Positions 1 to 9,722 of a stretch of 64,000 nucleotides of DNA are shown here, piece by piece. Both the position numbers and the translations under genes were made by a program. This DNA is from Adiantum capillus-veneris. Its lineage: Eukaryota > Streptophyta > Polypodiopsida > Polypodiales > Pteridaceae. The notes under the pieces were generated by a model. It was not told where the DNA came from, searched no databases, and saw nothing but the letters and a program-made list of their open reading frames with translations. Location: NCBI GenBank assembly GCA_014529385.2, contig CM043971.1, positions 55,227,209 to 55,291,208 on the forward strand, read 5' to 3'. Within the stretch, counting starts at the first letter, position 1; every line of letters starts with the position of its first letter.

Positions 1-2
1 AT

Positions 3-182
3 TTAAACGTGCCAGATGGAATCATCATTTCCCCCATAGCTACATTAGAGTTCTACTATGGAGAGATTATAGTAGAGGCTTGTAATTTTTTGTTTCCACT
101 AGAGGTGTCTTTGGAGGGAAAAAATAGTGATGCAAAGTTACAAGCACTTAAGAAGGTTGACTACTATCAAATGGCATCATAA
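3..182 (+). CDS. C-terminal end of an unidentified reading frame (runs off the left edge)
   Basis: An open frame enters the window at base 3 and stops at 180-182, giving about 59 residues that end in ALKKVDYYQMAS. I do not recognise the family. Coding character is suggested because the last 27 or so codons reappear at 9187-9270 in the same frame with the same final residues, and the two differences I see there (TTA/TTG, GTT/GTC) are synonymous; only the stop codons differ (TAA, TAG). It may be the tail of a transposase or of a duplicated host gene. A copia element inserted 20 bases after the stop. No start is visible in the window. Confidence 0.4.
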   Translation, partial: LNVPDGIIISPIATLEFYYGEIIVEACNFLFPLEVSLEGKNSDAKLQALKKVDYYQMAS

Positions 183-202
183 AGACTACTATATACGTAG
201 TG

Positions 203-526
203 TGTTGAGATGTCGAGCTCTACATCTTGAGCTGGCATCCACTACAGCGGGTCTTGGCCGCTTATGACATTTACTCACTGGCGCGTTAGGTGACCAACAC
301 GGAGGATCTCTGCCAGTGATTCTACAGGTGGACTACACTTATAGTGCCAGCCTAGTACGCTTCTAGCGAGTTCACACTTAGTGACCGCATGTACATATGT
401 GCTACTTTTCAGTTTTAGCACTTAGTCATTTTGTACTCTCTTTTCTGTGAGAAGAAGAAGAAGCTTTCCATCTCTGCGTGGGGTGTGCTTATCTTGTGTA
501 GATCTCTTCCATCCTCTATCTTTACA
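203..526 (+). repeat. 5' LTR of the copia element at 203-5432
   Basis: It begins TGTTGAGATG, ends TTTACA, and matches 5112-5432 almost throughout. It is followed directly by the primer binding site. Confidence 0.93.
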
Positions 527-539
527 TGGTATCAGAGCC
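527..539 (+). other. Primer binding site (initiator-Met tRNA) of the 203-5432 copia
   Basis: TGGTATCAGAGCC directly follows the 5' LTR. This is the classic plant primer site complementary to the 3' end of initiator methionine tRNA. Confidence 0.92.
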
Positions 540-798
540 TGGTGCAGGCAAGAGAGGCTAAGAGAGCAAGAGCATCACAATCCCTTCGTTCGCAATCCAC
601 GACCAGATGCCTCCAAAGTTTCTGAACAGGTCTCCAAAGTGCAGTACACAGAGATTTACTGTACAAGTACAGTGGTTGTATGTACGCTTGATTGTGGACA
701 CTCGTTGAGTGTAGAAAGCGTTACAGGTACCACAATAGCAGGTTCAACAGATTTGCAAGTTTTTGCAGATTGCAGCTATTTTGTCTTAGTGCTTCAAG

Positions 799-1760
799 AT
801 GTCTGACGGTTTCAGTCAGATTGTCACTGAGAAGCTTGAGAAAAATAACTACCCTGCATGGAATTTCAGAATAACAAATTTCCTAAAAGGAAAAGGTTAT
901 TGGGACTATGTAGAAGGAGACAATGAAAAGGAACCAGAGATTCCCGAGGCAAATGCTACAGCAGAACAAAGGAAAGCTTTGAGGGACGGGCAACAAGGCC
1001 AGAGCAAAGTGATGTAATGAGCATCACAGATGGCATGATGGGCTATCTACACGATGCTGAAACCCCCGCCATTGCATGAAAAAACTTAGGCAGAGTGTTC
1101 GAGGTGAACACCAAAGCCAGGAAGCTTCAACTAAAGTCGGAGCTAAATGAGGTTAAGAGGAACAACCTCTCAATCAATGATTATGCCTTGAAGATCAAGA
1201 GTATCATTGAGGCTCTTGGATCTATTAAAGTCTCAATGGAAGACGATGACATTGTCCATGCATGCTTGGATGGTCTAGGAGATGAGTATGTACATTTCAG
1301 GTCTTCCATGAATACAAGAGACGACATCCCCGTGTTCCAAGATTTGATTTCTATGCTTATTCTTGAGGAGAAGAACCTTGACACATCTTCTTCCCATGAC
1401 AGAAATAAGTCTGAACAGACCTTCTATTCTAACTCCAACAGAGGTAGAGGTAGAGGTCGTGGTCGAGGCCCAAGGGGTTGCAGGGGACAATTTCAAGAAG
1501 GTCAATCAAATCAAAACAATACAGGTGGCAGGGGAAACCAGTCTCAAGGCAGGGGGAGTCAAAGAGGTCGTGGTGCAGGATCAAGCAGGCAGCAACATAC
1601 TGCAGATAGCAGAGAATGTTGGACTTGTGGTGAAAGAGGTCACATGTCACGTGACTGTCCAAAGGGAAAAGCAAGTGGAAAGAGAGAACAGGGCAACTAT
1701 GCATCTACTAGCAGAGATGCAGATGACAGCAAAAACGAGCGCATGTTTGTTATGCAGCAT
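799..1760 (+). pseudogene. gag region (nucleocapsid) of the copia element
   Basis: The region starts near 799 with a frame beginning MSDGFSQIV, followed by a copia gag core (segments such as YPAWNFRITNF and YALKIKSIIEALGS). A Gly/Arg-rich stretch spans about 1440-1600, and a CCHC zinc knuckle (CWTCGERGHMSRDC) lies at about 1617-1658. Gag packages the element's RNA. The region is decayed. Confidence 0.85.
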
Positions 1761-1794
1761 GTAATGAATACAATGACTGCAGAGAATTCCACAC

Positions 1795-2190
1795 AAGATG
1801 ATGTTTGGTATGTGGATTCAGGTGCCTCTAATCACAGACGTCTCGTGGAGAGTGGTTTAGAGATATACGCAAACCAGATGTGTCAGGCTATGTGCAGACA
1901 GGAGATGACACAGCTCACCCCATTGCTCATGTAGGGGACATACCTCTAAATACGAAGAGTGGGAAATCAAAGTACTTAGCAGATGTACTTCATGTCCCAA
2001 ACATTACAAAGAATCTTGTTTCTGTTGGACAAATGGTTGAGCAGGGTTTGCAGGTTCGCTTCAATCCAAATGGTTGTTATGTAGAAGATTTCCAGAATGG
2101 CTGTAAGCTCATCACAGAGGGCAAATGTGTGGGCAGAATGTTTACGCTGAATGTAGACATGCCTAAGGTAAAAGCTACATTATTTGCATA
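1795..2190 (+). pseudogene. Aspartic protease region of the copia element
   Basis: The active-site motif WYVDSGASNH lies at about 1806-1836. LADVLHVPNITKNLVSVGQ, the usual copia wording after the protease, follows at about 1978-2035. This enzyme matures the polyprotein. Decayed. Confidence 0.85.
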
Positions 2191-2203
2191 GGGCACAGAT
2201 GTT

Positions 2204-2960
2204 GTGGCTGATTTTGACATTTGGCACAAACACATTGGCCATGTCAATGAGCAGAGATTACGTAGTATGCAATCAAAACAGATTGTAAAAGGTTTGCCCA
2301 AATTCAAGGTGGATGGTATGCATAAAGTGTGTGCAGCATGCCAGTTTGGAAAACAGTCAAAGGGCTCATTTCCACATGAGCGCAATGTATGTAAAAAGCC
2401 ACTTGAGGTGGTGCACACAGATGTTTGGGGTCCATCCGATACTGCAAGTATACATGGTTGCAGGTATTATGTCTCTTTCATTGATGACCATACAAGGAAA
2501 GTATGGGTCTACTTCATGCGTAACAAAAGTGAAGTGTTTGGTCACTTTCAGGACTTCAAAGTCATGATTGAAAAGGAGACAGATATGCAAATCAAGACAT
2601 TGAGGTCAGATGGAGGGGGAGAGTACTTCTCCAACGATTTTTTAGATTTTTTGCGAATGCATGGTATACGCAGGCAGTTTACATGCAGATATACTCCACA
2701 GCACAATGGGGTCGCAAAAAGGAAAAACAGACACATTGCAGAGGTTGCACGTGCATTGATGAATGAGAAGAACATGCCTCATCGTTTCTGGGCTAAAGCT
2801 ATAAATACAGCTGTGTACATTATGAACAGGACACCTACAGCTGCGGTGCATGATGTAACACCTGAGGAAAAGTTTACAGGTACAAAGCCTGATTTGGCAC
2901 ACTTGAAAGTGTTTGGCTGCATAGCTAATGTGCATGTACCAGATGAGTTGCGTAGGAAAT
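2204..2960 (+). pseudogene. GAG-pre-integrase and integrase region of the copia element
   Basis: A histidine/cysteine zinc-binding segment (WHKHIGHVN with CAACQFGK) at about 2222-2350 precedes the catalytic core. The core shows HTDVWGP, FIDDHTRKVWVYF, LRSDGGGEYFS and TPQHNGV in the expected order. The end (KCILVGYSLEQKRYRCYNP) is the usual copia integrase C-terminus. It would insert cDNA into the genome. Confidence 0.9.
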
Positions 2961-3639
2961 TGGATCCTAAAGCAGAGAAATGTATTCTTGTGGGATATTC
3001 CCTTGAACAAAAGAGGTACAGGTGCTACAATCCTACTACACGAGAATTACGAGTGAGCAGAGATGTAGTCTTTGATGAGATGAGCAGCTGGTACAGTAAT
3101 GCACATGGCACTATTGGGGCTGATGTAAAAGATGATGTGGTTGTACAAAATGTGAGGCCACAGTCATAGGTTTTGAATGGACCACAAGAGTCCTCTTCTC
3201 GTGGCTCTATTGAGAAGCCATGGAATGGTAGACTACGTACGCAGGTTACTCCACCAGCAGGTACAGGGAATGTATCACGAAAAGGAAAGGAAACGGTTGA
3301 TGAACCTCCCTTTATGGCTAATACGTCATCAGGTTTTTCACATATAGACATGGATTCAGATGGTTCTGAACAAAGTCCTGATGAGGAATTTGGAATTCCA
3401 GCTGTCAGGACACCTGGTGTAAGGAAAGTACAAGAAGATGCTAGAGGGCAAAGGAGTGACCCAGGACCGCGCAGATCTAACAGAGTCAGAAATCCAATTC
3501 AGAAATTGAATTATGATGGGTATCTAGCGCATCACCAAGCCTACATGGCTAAGGTGATACAGGATGTGGAGCCCACATGTTTTGAGGATGCAGTTGGAAA
3601 TGTGCATTGGGATGATGCAATGAATGAAGAGATGGCTGC

Positions 3640-4330
3640 ATTGGAAGCAAACGACACATGGGAGTTGGTGCCATTGCCAAGTGGCAAGAAAGCTATTGGC
3701 TGTAAATGGGTGTATAAAACCAAGCATAAGGCTGATGGTAACATTGAGCGTCACAAGGCAAGGCTGGTCGCAAAGGGTTATGCACAAACGTATGGCATAG
3801 ACTATGAGGAGACCTTTGCTCCAGTGGCAAAGGTGACGACTGTGAGAGCTGTCATAGCAGTGGCTGCATCTAGAGGATGGATTATGCATCAAATGGATGT
3901 AAAGAATGCCTTCTTGAATGGTGAGTTGCAAGAGGAAGTGTATATGGATCAGCAACCTAGTTATGTCGATCCAGGTTACCCAGATTATGTATGCAGACTT
4001 CTCAAAGCTTTGTATATGGTTTGAAGCAGGGCTCTAGAGCATGGTATGATAGGATTGCCAAGTATCTTGTCAGTATTGGGTTTAGGAGAGCTCATGCTGA
4101 TCATTCACTCTATGTACGTGAGAGTGATGTGGGGATTGTGGTCATTACCATATATGTAGATGACCTTATTATTGTGGGTGACAATGCTATGGAGATTGAC
4201 CATGTGAAGGGTCTTCTCAAACAGGAGTTTGAAATGAAAGATTTGGGCGAGTTGCGCTACTTTCTTGGCATTGAGGTAATCAGGACTCCAGAGGGTGTAT
4301 GGCTGTCACAGAGACAATATGCTTTGGACA
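3640..4330 (+). pseudogene. Reverse transcriptase region of the copia element
   Basis: Copia RT motifs are present in order: [43 protein letters not shown] and YVDDLIIVGDN (the catalytic YVDD). The KDLGELRYFLGIEV segment at about 4240 marks the RT/RNase H junction. Decayed. Confidence 0.92.
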
Positions 4331-4559
4331 TGTTGTCAAAGTATGGTATGGTTGATTGTAAGCCAATTTCTATTCCCTTGGATGTGAATGCAAAGCTGAG
4401 TGCAGAGAAGGGTGATGTTGTAGAGGATGTCAAGATGTACAAGAAGGTTGTGGGTAGTCTAATCTACTTGACTATCACGAGGCCAGACTTGAGCTACACA
4501 GTAGGCTTGGAGAGTCAGTTCATGCAGCTTCCGAGGAAGCCACATTTGGATGGAGTACG

Positions 4560-5060
4560 ACGCACACTTCGGTATGTGCAAGGGACTCTTGACTACGCAT
4601 TGTTCTATGCAGCAGATGCGCCATTAGCATTGTATGGGTATACAGATGCAGATTGGGCAGGTAGCATTGTTGATAGGAGATCTACGAGTGGCTTCATGTT
4701 CTCTTTTGGGAGTGTTGCTGTTACTTGGAGCAGCAAAAAGCAGCCTACGGTTGCTTTATCGAGCACAGAGGCCAAGTACAAAGGTGCAGCAGTTGCAGCG
4801 TGAGAGGTAGCTTGGCTACGCACATTACTTGAGGACTTGGGAGTGCAGGTGGACCAGCAGATTGTCATCCATTGTGAAAACCTCAGCAGCATGCAGTTGG
4901 CTAGGAACCCAGTGTTCCATGCCGGGACCAAGCACATAGAGGTCCATTACCACTACGTTCGAGAGCGAGTGTTGGCAGGCGACATCGACTTGGTCTACGT
5001 CAGCACAAAGGAGCAGATAGCGGATATCTTTACCAAGGCCCTCGGAGCTGAGAAGCTTCG
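4560..5060 (+). pseudogene. RNase H region of the copia element
   Basis: YTDADWAGSIVDRRSTSGF and SSKKQPTVALSSTEAKY are standard copia RNase H wording. They are followed by KHIEVHYHYVRE and the EQIADIFTKAL segment at about 5015. Decayed. Confidence 0.88.
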
Positions 5061-5095
5061 ACGTTTCTGGACTATGCTTGGACTCTGCGACATGC

Positions 5096-5111
5096 AAAGC
5101 TCGAGGGGGAG
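5096..5111 (+). other. Polypurine tract before the 3' LTR
   Basis: An AAAGCTCGAGGGGGAG stretch abuts the TGTT that opens the 3' LTR, the position of the plus-strand primer. Confidence 0.8.
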
Positions 5112-5432
5112 TGTTAAGATGTCGAGCTCTACATCTTGAGCTGGCATCCACTACGGGTCTTGGCCGCTTATGACATTTACTCACTGGCGCGTTAGGTGAC
5201 CGACACGGAGGATCTCTACCAGTGATTCTACAGTTGGACTACACTTATAGTGCCAGCCTAGTACGCTTCTAGCGAGTTCACACTTAGTGACCGCATGTAC
5301 ATATGTGTTAATTTTCAGTTTTAGCACTTAGTCATTTTTTACTCTCTTTTCTGTGAGAAGAAGAAGAAGCTTTCCATCTCTGTGTGGTGTGTGCTTATCT
5401 TGTGTAGCTCTCTTGCATCCTCTTTCTTTACA
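5112..5432 (+). repeat. 3' LTR of the copia element at 203-5432
   Basis: It begins TGTTAAGATG and ends TTTACA. It matches 203-526 apart from scattered substitutions and a 3-bp gap. Confidence 0.93.
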
Positions 5433-5437
5433 TAGTG
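5433..5437. repeat. Target-site duplication TAGTG (mate at 198-202)
   Basis: TAGTG occurs on both sides of the element. The unoccupied relative at 9186-9335 carries a single TAGTG at the equivalent point, which confirms the boundary. Confidence 0.92.
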
Positions 5438-5452
5438 ACCATGTATGTTTAT

Positions 5453-5932
5453 TTAATATTTTTTATAGCTACTCATTGCAAAGCACTTTGTAAAAGCATG
5501 AATATTCGAGATCAAGTACGTAAAACAACTCATTAGTATCATTGCATGAAGGTTTAAGTTCCACTTGATCACCTCGTAATCATAATCGATGCAAATAAAT
5601 GTTGGAGATGGCTGCTCATTGCAAATCACTTTGTAAAATTGTGAATATTCATGATCAAGTAGGTAAAACAACTCATTAGTATCATTGCATGAACATTCAA
5701 GTTTCACTTGTTCACCTTGCAATGACATTGGATGCAAAGAAAAGTATTCATTTTTCAATTCAAAGTGCTCTTTCAAGGCCTCTACAGTGATGGTGTGATA
5801 TCGATTATCAAACATCAACACAAGTTTTTGCTTACGCTTGGAACCAAAGATAGTGATGTGAAGTCCCATGGCACAGGTTGGACAACGATTGTCAAGGAGA
5901 AAAACACATACTACTTTCAACATATGGGACAC
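5453..5932 (-). CDS. Hypothetical ORF, 159 codons, with an internal duplication
   Basis: An uninterrupted minus-strand frame starting at 5932. I do not recognise the product. The N-terminal part contains FGSKRKQKLVLMFDN and ELKNEYFSLHPM; the middle has a Cys-containing acidic segment (KLECSCNDTNELF). The C-terminal third is a second copy of the DNA encoding the middle, read in another frame, so the true end of any ancestral protein is unclear. The frame may be an exon, a transposon relic or chance. Nothing nearby supports a function. Confidence 0.25.
   Translation of the reverse strand: MSHMLKVVCVFLLDNRCPTCAMGLHITIFGSKRKQKLVLMFDNRYHTITVEALKEHFELKNEYFSLHPMSLQGEQVKLECSCNDTNELFYLLDHEYSQFYKVICNEQPSPTFICIDYDYEVIKWNLNLHAMILMSCFTYLISNIHAFTKCFAMSSYKKY
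5467..5711. repeat. Two diverged tandem copies, about 141-bp period
   Basis: A block starting TAGCTACTCATTGC at 5467 recurs as TGGCTGCTCATTGC at 5608. Roughly 100 bp are similar, including an identical AAAACAACTCATTAGTATC. Confidence 0.8.
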
Positions 5933-6033
5933 TCTCTTGGAAAATACAAAGCAAGGAAGATTTTTTACCTATGCCATGAGTGCTCTTTTGGATGTCCGGT
6001 GTGAAAATGACAAAACCTAGGGCTTGAACCAAT

Positions 6034-6049
6034 CCCCCCCCCCCCCCCC
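6034..6049. repeat. Homopolymer run of 16 C
   Basis: An uninterrupted cytosine run. Its length is likely unreliable in any assembly. Confidence 0.9.
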
Positions 6050-7160
6050 TTCATCTCTTTCAAGAATTAGCTTTTATCCTCTTCCTAGTGAGTAGCGTTA
6101 AATGGTAGCCTTGCATTTGAACTACATTTCTACTCAAATGTATATATTTTTTATCAAAGTTTTAACTTAGTGTTCATTCTCTCTTTCCGTAATAGCCTTT
6201 TTCCATACAAACACCTTACCCTTCTTAAATCTTTATGCATTTACATCATATTTCTCTCTTCATGCTAAATATAAATAGTAAACTTAATTCTACTCTCCTA
6301 GTTTTTTTATTGCATATTCTTTTAACTAATTACATTTACTAATTTAAATAGCTATCTACATCCCATAATTTGTAAATAAATAATTTATGGGCACTTATCT
6401 TACCCATCTTCTCTCACGGGTAGGGTTAACCTTGTAGGCCTTCCCTTCCCCACCACTATGTGACCCAACTCTTGGATCATTTACTTATGTTGGTCAACAA
6501 ATCTTAAATATAATGTATATCCCCAATAAATCAAACTTTATTGAAGCCTACCTCATTTGTTTAAGGTGGATTCTCTTTTGAAAAAAGCATGCTACACCTT
6601 GGATGTATGCTAAAGGGCCCCCTACAAGGAGACTTGGTTCAAAAGGTGTTTTGGATGCATCTTGAACGCCTTAGCTCGTGGGTATACTTGAGGAACACTC
6701 CAAAATCAGCTTAAACACTTTGAGAAGGTCAACTTTGCCTTTTACAGCACCCAATTCTGAGTTACAGGCTGAAAGTTATGGTGAAAACAAGGTGCTGCGG
6801 ACATTGTTACTGCAAGTCAAAGTTACAATCAGGTAAACCACAAAGGTGAAAAGTTTTCTTGACTTCTCCAACATTCTAAAATACCAATGGGGAGTTAAAA
6901 ACCACTTGCATGTGGAGGGGTTGGCTCAAGATGCTTCCAGAGACACAACAAACAGGATGGGGACACTCTGCAGGAGCCACTGGAGGGACATCATGGTGGG
7001 GCCCACATACATTATCAACCCTTATGGAGCCTCCACGACTTAAAAGGCTATTTTTAATGAAAAAATAAGTCCCTTATTTGCATAATTGAAGGAATGGTCA
7101 AAAGGGAACCTAACTATGGTTAATTACCTACCCTAGTCAAGTTTAACCTAACCCAAGGTC
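6050..7160. other. Unassigned AT-rich stretch
   Basis: No recognisable coding motif. The right half (about 6560-7160) could be the U3 part of an unknown LTR because a strong TATA box follows, but I found no second copy. One 65-codon frame (6846-7043) has no support. Confidence 0.4.
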
Positions 7161-7168
7161 TTGTACAG

Positions 7169-7178
7169 CTATAAAAAG
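7169..7178 (+). promoter_or_regulatory. TATA-box-like core promoter
   Basis: CTATAAAAAG sits in an otherwise AT-rich upstream region and is followed by a pyrimidine-rich leader (CTCTCTCTCCTCTTG at about 7258). It fits either a host promoter or a solo LTR; no downstream gene is recognised. Confidence 0.3.
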
Positions 7179-7185
7179 GCCCTTT

Positions 7186-7919
7186 GGCAAGCACAAAAAT
7201 ACACACACCTACTCCATTGCTGCAAATAAGCTCCTCTAAGGTTAGGGAAGCCCTAATCTCTCTCTCCTCTTGTCTCCCTATCCATTTCCTAAGCTCGCTA
7301 TCATAAGCGGCACCATAGAGAGAGCATCAATATGCTATTGCTACCATTCTCTTGCAAACATTTCTCTTATCATACTCATCCCTAAATAAGGATTGTAGAT
7401 TCTATATGAGAGCAAGGATATCAAGTTCAATGATCTATCTCATGGTTTGATCAACAAATTGTTGCAATTGGGGTGTCGTCGTCACACTTTTGCTCTAAAC
7501 GCATGTAAAATTGGTAAGCCTATCTTGGCAGCTTCTCATATTTTGTGCTCATTGGGTTGCTTGTTTGTTGAGAAAGTTTTTTGTGCACCATGGTGTCTAT
7601 TTGCTTGGCTTCTCTCCTTATGTTGTGTGTAAGTAAGTCTTGGGGCTGCATAGATGGAGAAGAGCTCTCTATGCATGCCGCCTTATGTGTGTAAGTAGTC
7701 TCTTCTTTTGGGAAAGGAAAGGAGTTGTCAAGCATTTGTGCATTGTGGTGTTTTGAGTTTTGAGGTTTTGTGATTGCTTTTCTTAGAAGTATATGAGCAC
7801 TAATATGGTGAAGGTCGATCTTTGCATGTGAGTTTGTGCAGTGTTCAAAGGGATTGCTTAAGGAGTGTGTGTTGAATGGTTGAAGGGCATTTTGTGTTGA
7901 AGCACATAAGGAAGGTGTG

Positions 7920-7923
<4 letters not shown>
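7186..7923. other. Unassigned stretch after the TATA-like site
   Basis: Leader-like pyrimidine-rich DNA to about 7300, then GT-rich DNA approaching the GT array. A 61-codon frame at 7447-7632 has no recognisable features. Confidence 0.3.
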
Positions 7924-7983
<60 letters not shown>

Positions 7984-7999
7984 TGTGTGTGTGTGTGTT
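7924..7999. repeat. (GT)n microsatellite
   Basis: Nearly perfect GT repeats for about 75 bp with one interruption. It creates spurious Cys/Val and Thr/His frames on the two strands. Confidence 0.95.
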
Positions 8000-9185
8000 G
8001 TATATGGTTTGTTTTGGTTTCCTTCTTTCTCCATAAAAGAGGGTGGTGCCCCTAAGAAATATGCGTGTGTAGGGTCTCACGGAGTGGTTGTCTGGTGGGA
8101 GCCTTGAGTTGAGCCCCATCTCAAAAATCCGCTCTCACTAGATCAACTCCAGCCTCACATTGGGCATGGCTCTCAACCCTATTTTCCTTGTCAACCCTAA
8201 TGCAAATCACCTTTAAGTTCATCATATCCCTCCACATTCGTCAATTCCTATCAAAACCAAAACACCTCTTTTGATAGTCTCTTAACCCTTTCATTTCACG
8301 CTTCTAAAAACTCTTTCTCCCCAACCCCTAAGCGATAGAGGACCATAATGGTAAGCGATTGAACGATGGTATGATTTATGGCCTTCTGTAGAAACAGGAT
8401 GGCTCTGAAGCTGTGCCCGCTTACTAGGTATGCTCTTTGTTCTACTATATTTGCAAGAATCCAATTAGACATGTTGTACTTGCACATTCCTCAAAAGGTA
8501 CAACATCAGCACTGGATGTTCTAGGCTTAAAATTGATGCCTGCTAGTGGAGCTAAATAGTCGACTTTGCATAACTTTTTGTGAGGATGGAGCTAAGAAAT
8601 CACCCTTGGGACCAACGCCTTATCAACCATCCTTCCATTTGAGATATTCTCCAAATTTGTCCTGCATCGGTGCAAAAGGCTCTAGGCTAGAATTCATGTT
8701 TGGTCCTTTTCTCTGTGCACAGTTTGCTTTTGCTTCATTTAGTATTCTTTATTTTGCATGACTTCAATAATCATAGCCATAGAATGGGTAAATTTATTGA
8801 TTAGATAGAATTCAAATATTTGATGACTCTACTGTAATACATTAGAGGTTGAAGCGGCATGTTGAAGGTCCAAGAACGGGTAAACAAGTTTATGATTTTT
8901 TGGACGATTTCTTGATGAGACATGATCTCAAAAGACTTCTGACTCTGTTTCTTGTCCTTGCACGCTAGCACGGGATGTCAAAGGGCCAAGAATGCGTGCA
9001 AACTTCAATGGGCATCGTAGTTCTTTTTATTAATTTTTCATGTCAATGCTTTATATCAATGCATTTGGGACACTACAGTAAATGGTTCCATACCGACGCG
9101 GTATATTGTATGGCAAGAACATGGCAAGTAAAGAGGCTCTCCTAGACCCCATCATCTTCCTAATATAAATATGGGGATTGTTTCT
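8000..9185. other. Unassigned stretch
   Basis: No family recognised. A 71-codon plus-strand frame (8546-8761) and a 63-codon minus-strand frame (8296-8487) lack motifs. The segment ends where similarity to the left edge of the window begins. Confidence 0.35.
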
Positions 9186-9335
9186 CCTAGAGGTGTCTTT
9201 GGAGGGAAAAAATAGTGATGCAAAGTTGCAAGCACTTAAGAAGGTCGACTACTATCAAATGGCATCATAGAGACTACTATATAGGTAGTGACCAATACTA
9301 TGTATATTTATTTAATAATTTTTTATTTTTTATTT
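9186..9335 (+). repeat. Unoccupied relative of the copia target site
   Basis: This block matches 99-202 joined to 5433-5464 and has one TAGTG where the copia element sits in the other copy. It also carries the same frame end (ALKKVDYYQMAS plus stop). Similarity fades about 30 bp after the insertion point, and upstream of 9186 the sequences differ. Confidence 0.85.
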
Positions 9336-9422
9336 TGGCATTCTAAAAGTTTATCTACAATATTGTTTTTAGATACTTCTATCATTTGTTGGGAATTCAC
9401 CATATTCTTGTGATCCCTTTGC

Positions 9423-9722
9423 TTGCATGATCATGGGTCCGTGTTGACAACAGGTAGCATGTATCCACCAACTATGCATCATCGATCACAATGGGAGCTA
9501 GATCACTATCCTTGGTGGATGGACACGGATCATAACTATGTGCTTGATTGTGTGAGAGAGATCCACAACACATGGAGGACATCAGATCCCTCTACAAATG
9601 CTAACATATCGAGAGGCGACGTACAGATGGAGACTCTACGTGATAGTAGATCCGATCATACATATCAGAGCCTATTTGATGATTTTGCTAATGAATATGG
9701 AAGCAACACTATCTTTATTTAA
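9423..9722 (+). CDS. Hypothetical ORF, 99 codons
   Basis: The frame starts MHDHGSVLTTGSMYPP and ends EYGSNTIFI. It has tryptophan- and acidic-residue-rich segments (YPWWMDTDHNY, TYQSLFDDFANEYG) that look more protein-like than random sequence. No known domain recognised. It follows the duplicated frame end at 9187-9270 by about 150 bp, so it could be another exon of the same unidentified gene or transposon. Confidence 0.25.
   Translation: MHDHGSVLTTGSMYPPTMHHRSQWELDHYPWWMDTDHNYVLDCVREIHNTWRTSDPSTNANISRGDVQMETLRDSRSDHTYQSLFDDFANEYGSNTIFI

Larger units (their letters stand above)
203..5432 (+). mobile_element. Ty1-copia LTR retrotransposon, nearly full length, decayed
   Basis: A 5.2-kb element bounded by two LTRs of 324 and 321 bp starting TGTT and ending ACA, flanked by the 5-bp direct repeat TAGTG (198-202, 5433-5437). 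Internal order is primer site, gag, protease, integrase, reverse transcriptase, RNase H and polypurine tract, the copia order. Long coding blocks survive, but the element is broken in roughly four to six places and looks non-functional. The LTRs differ at about a dozen bases plus one short indel by eye, near 4 percent, so it is moderately young; absolute age depends on an unknown rate. It landed just behind the partial frame at 3-182. Confidence 0.95.

Noticed and set aside
2077-2418. Minus-strand frames inside the copia element (also 2642-3010, 3524-3955)
   Set aside because: They are opposite-strand shadows of well-supported plus-strand integrase and RT regions.
203-5432. An intact, active copia element
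   Set aside because: Coding is interrupted in several places and the LTRs differ by about 4 percent, so it is treated as a fossil.
7520-8119. 199-codon minus-strand frame with a Thr-His run
   Set aside because: It depends on the GT/CA microsatellite and has no recognisable domain.
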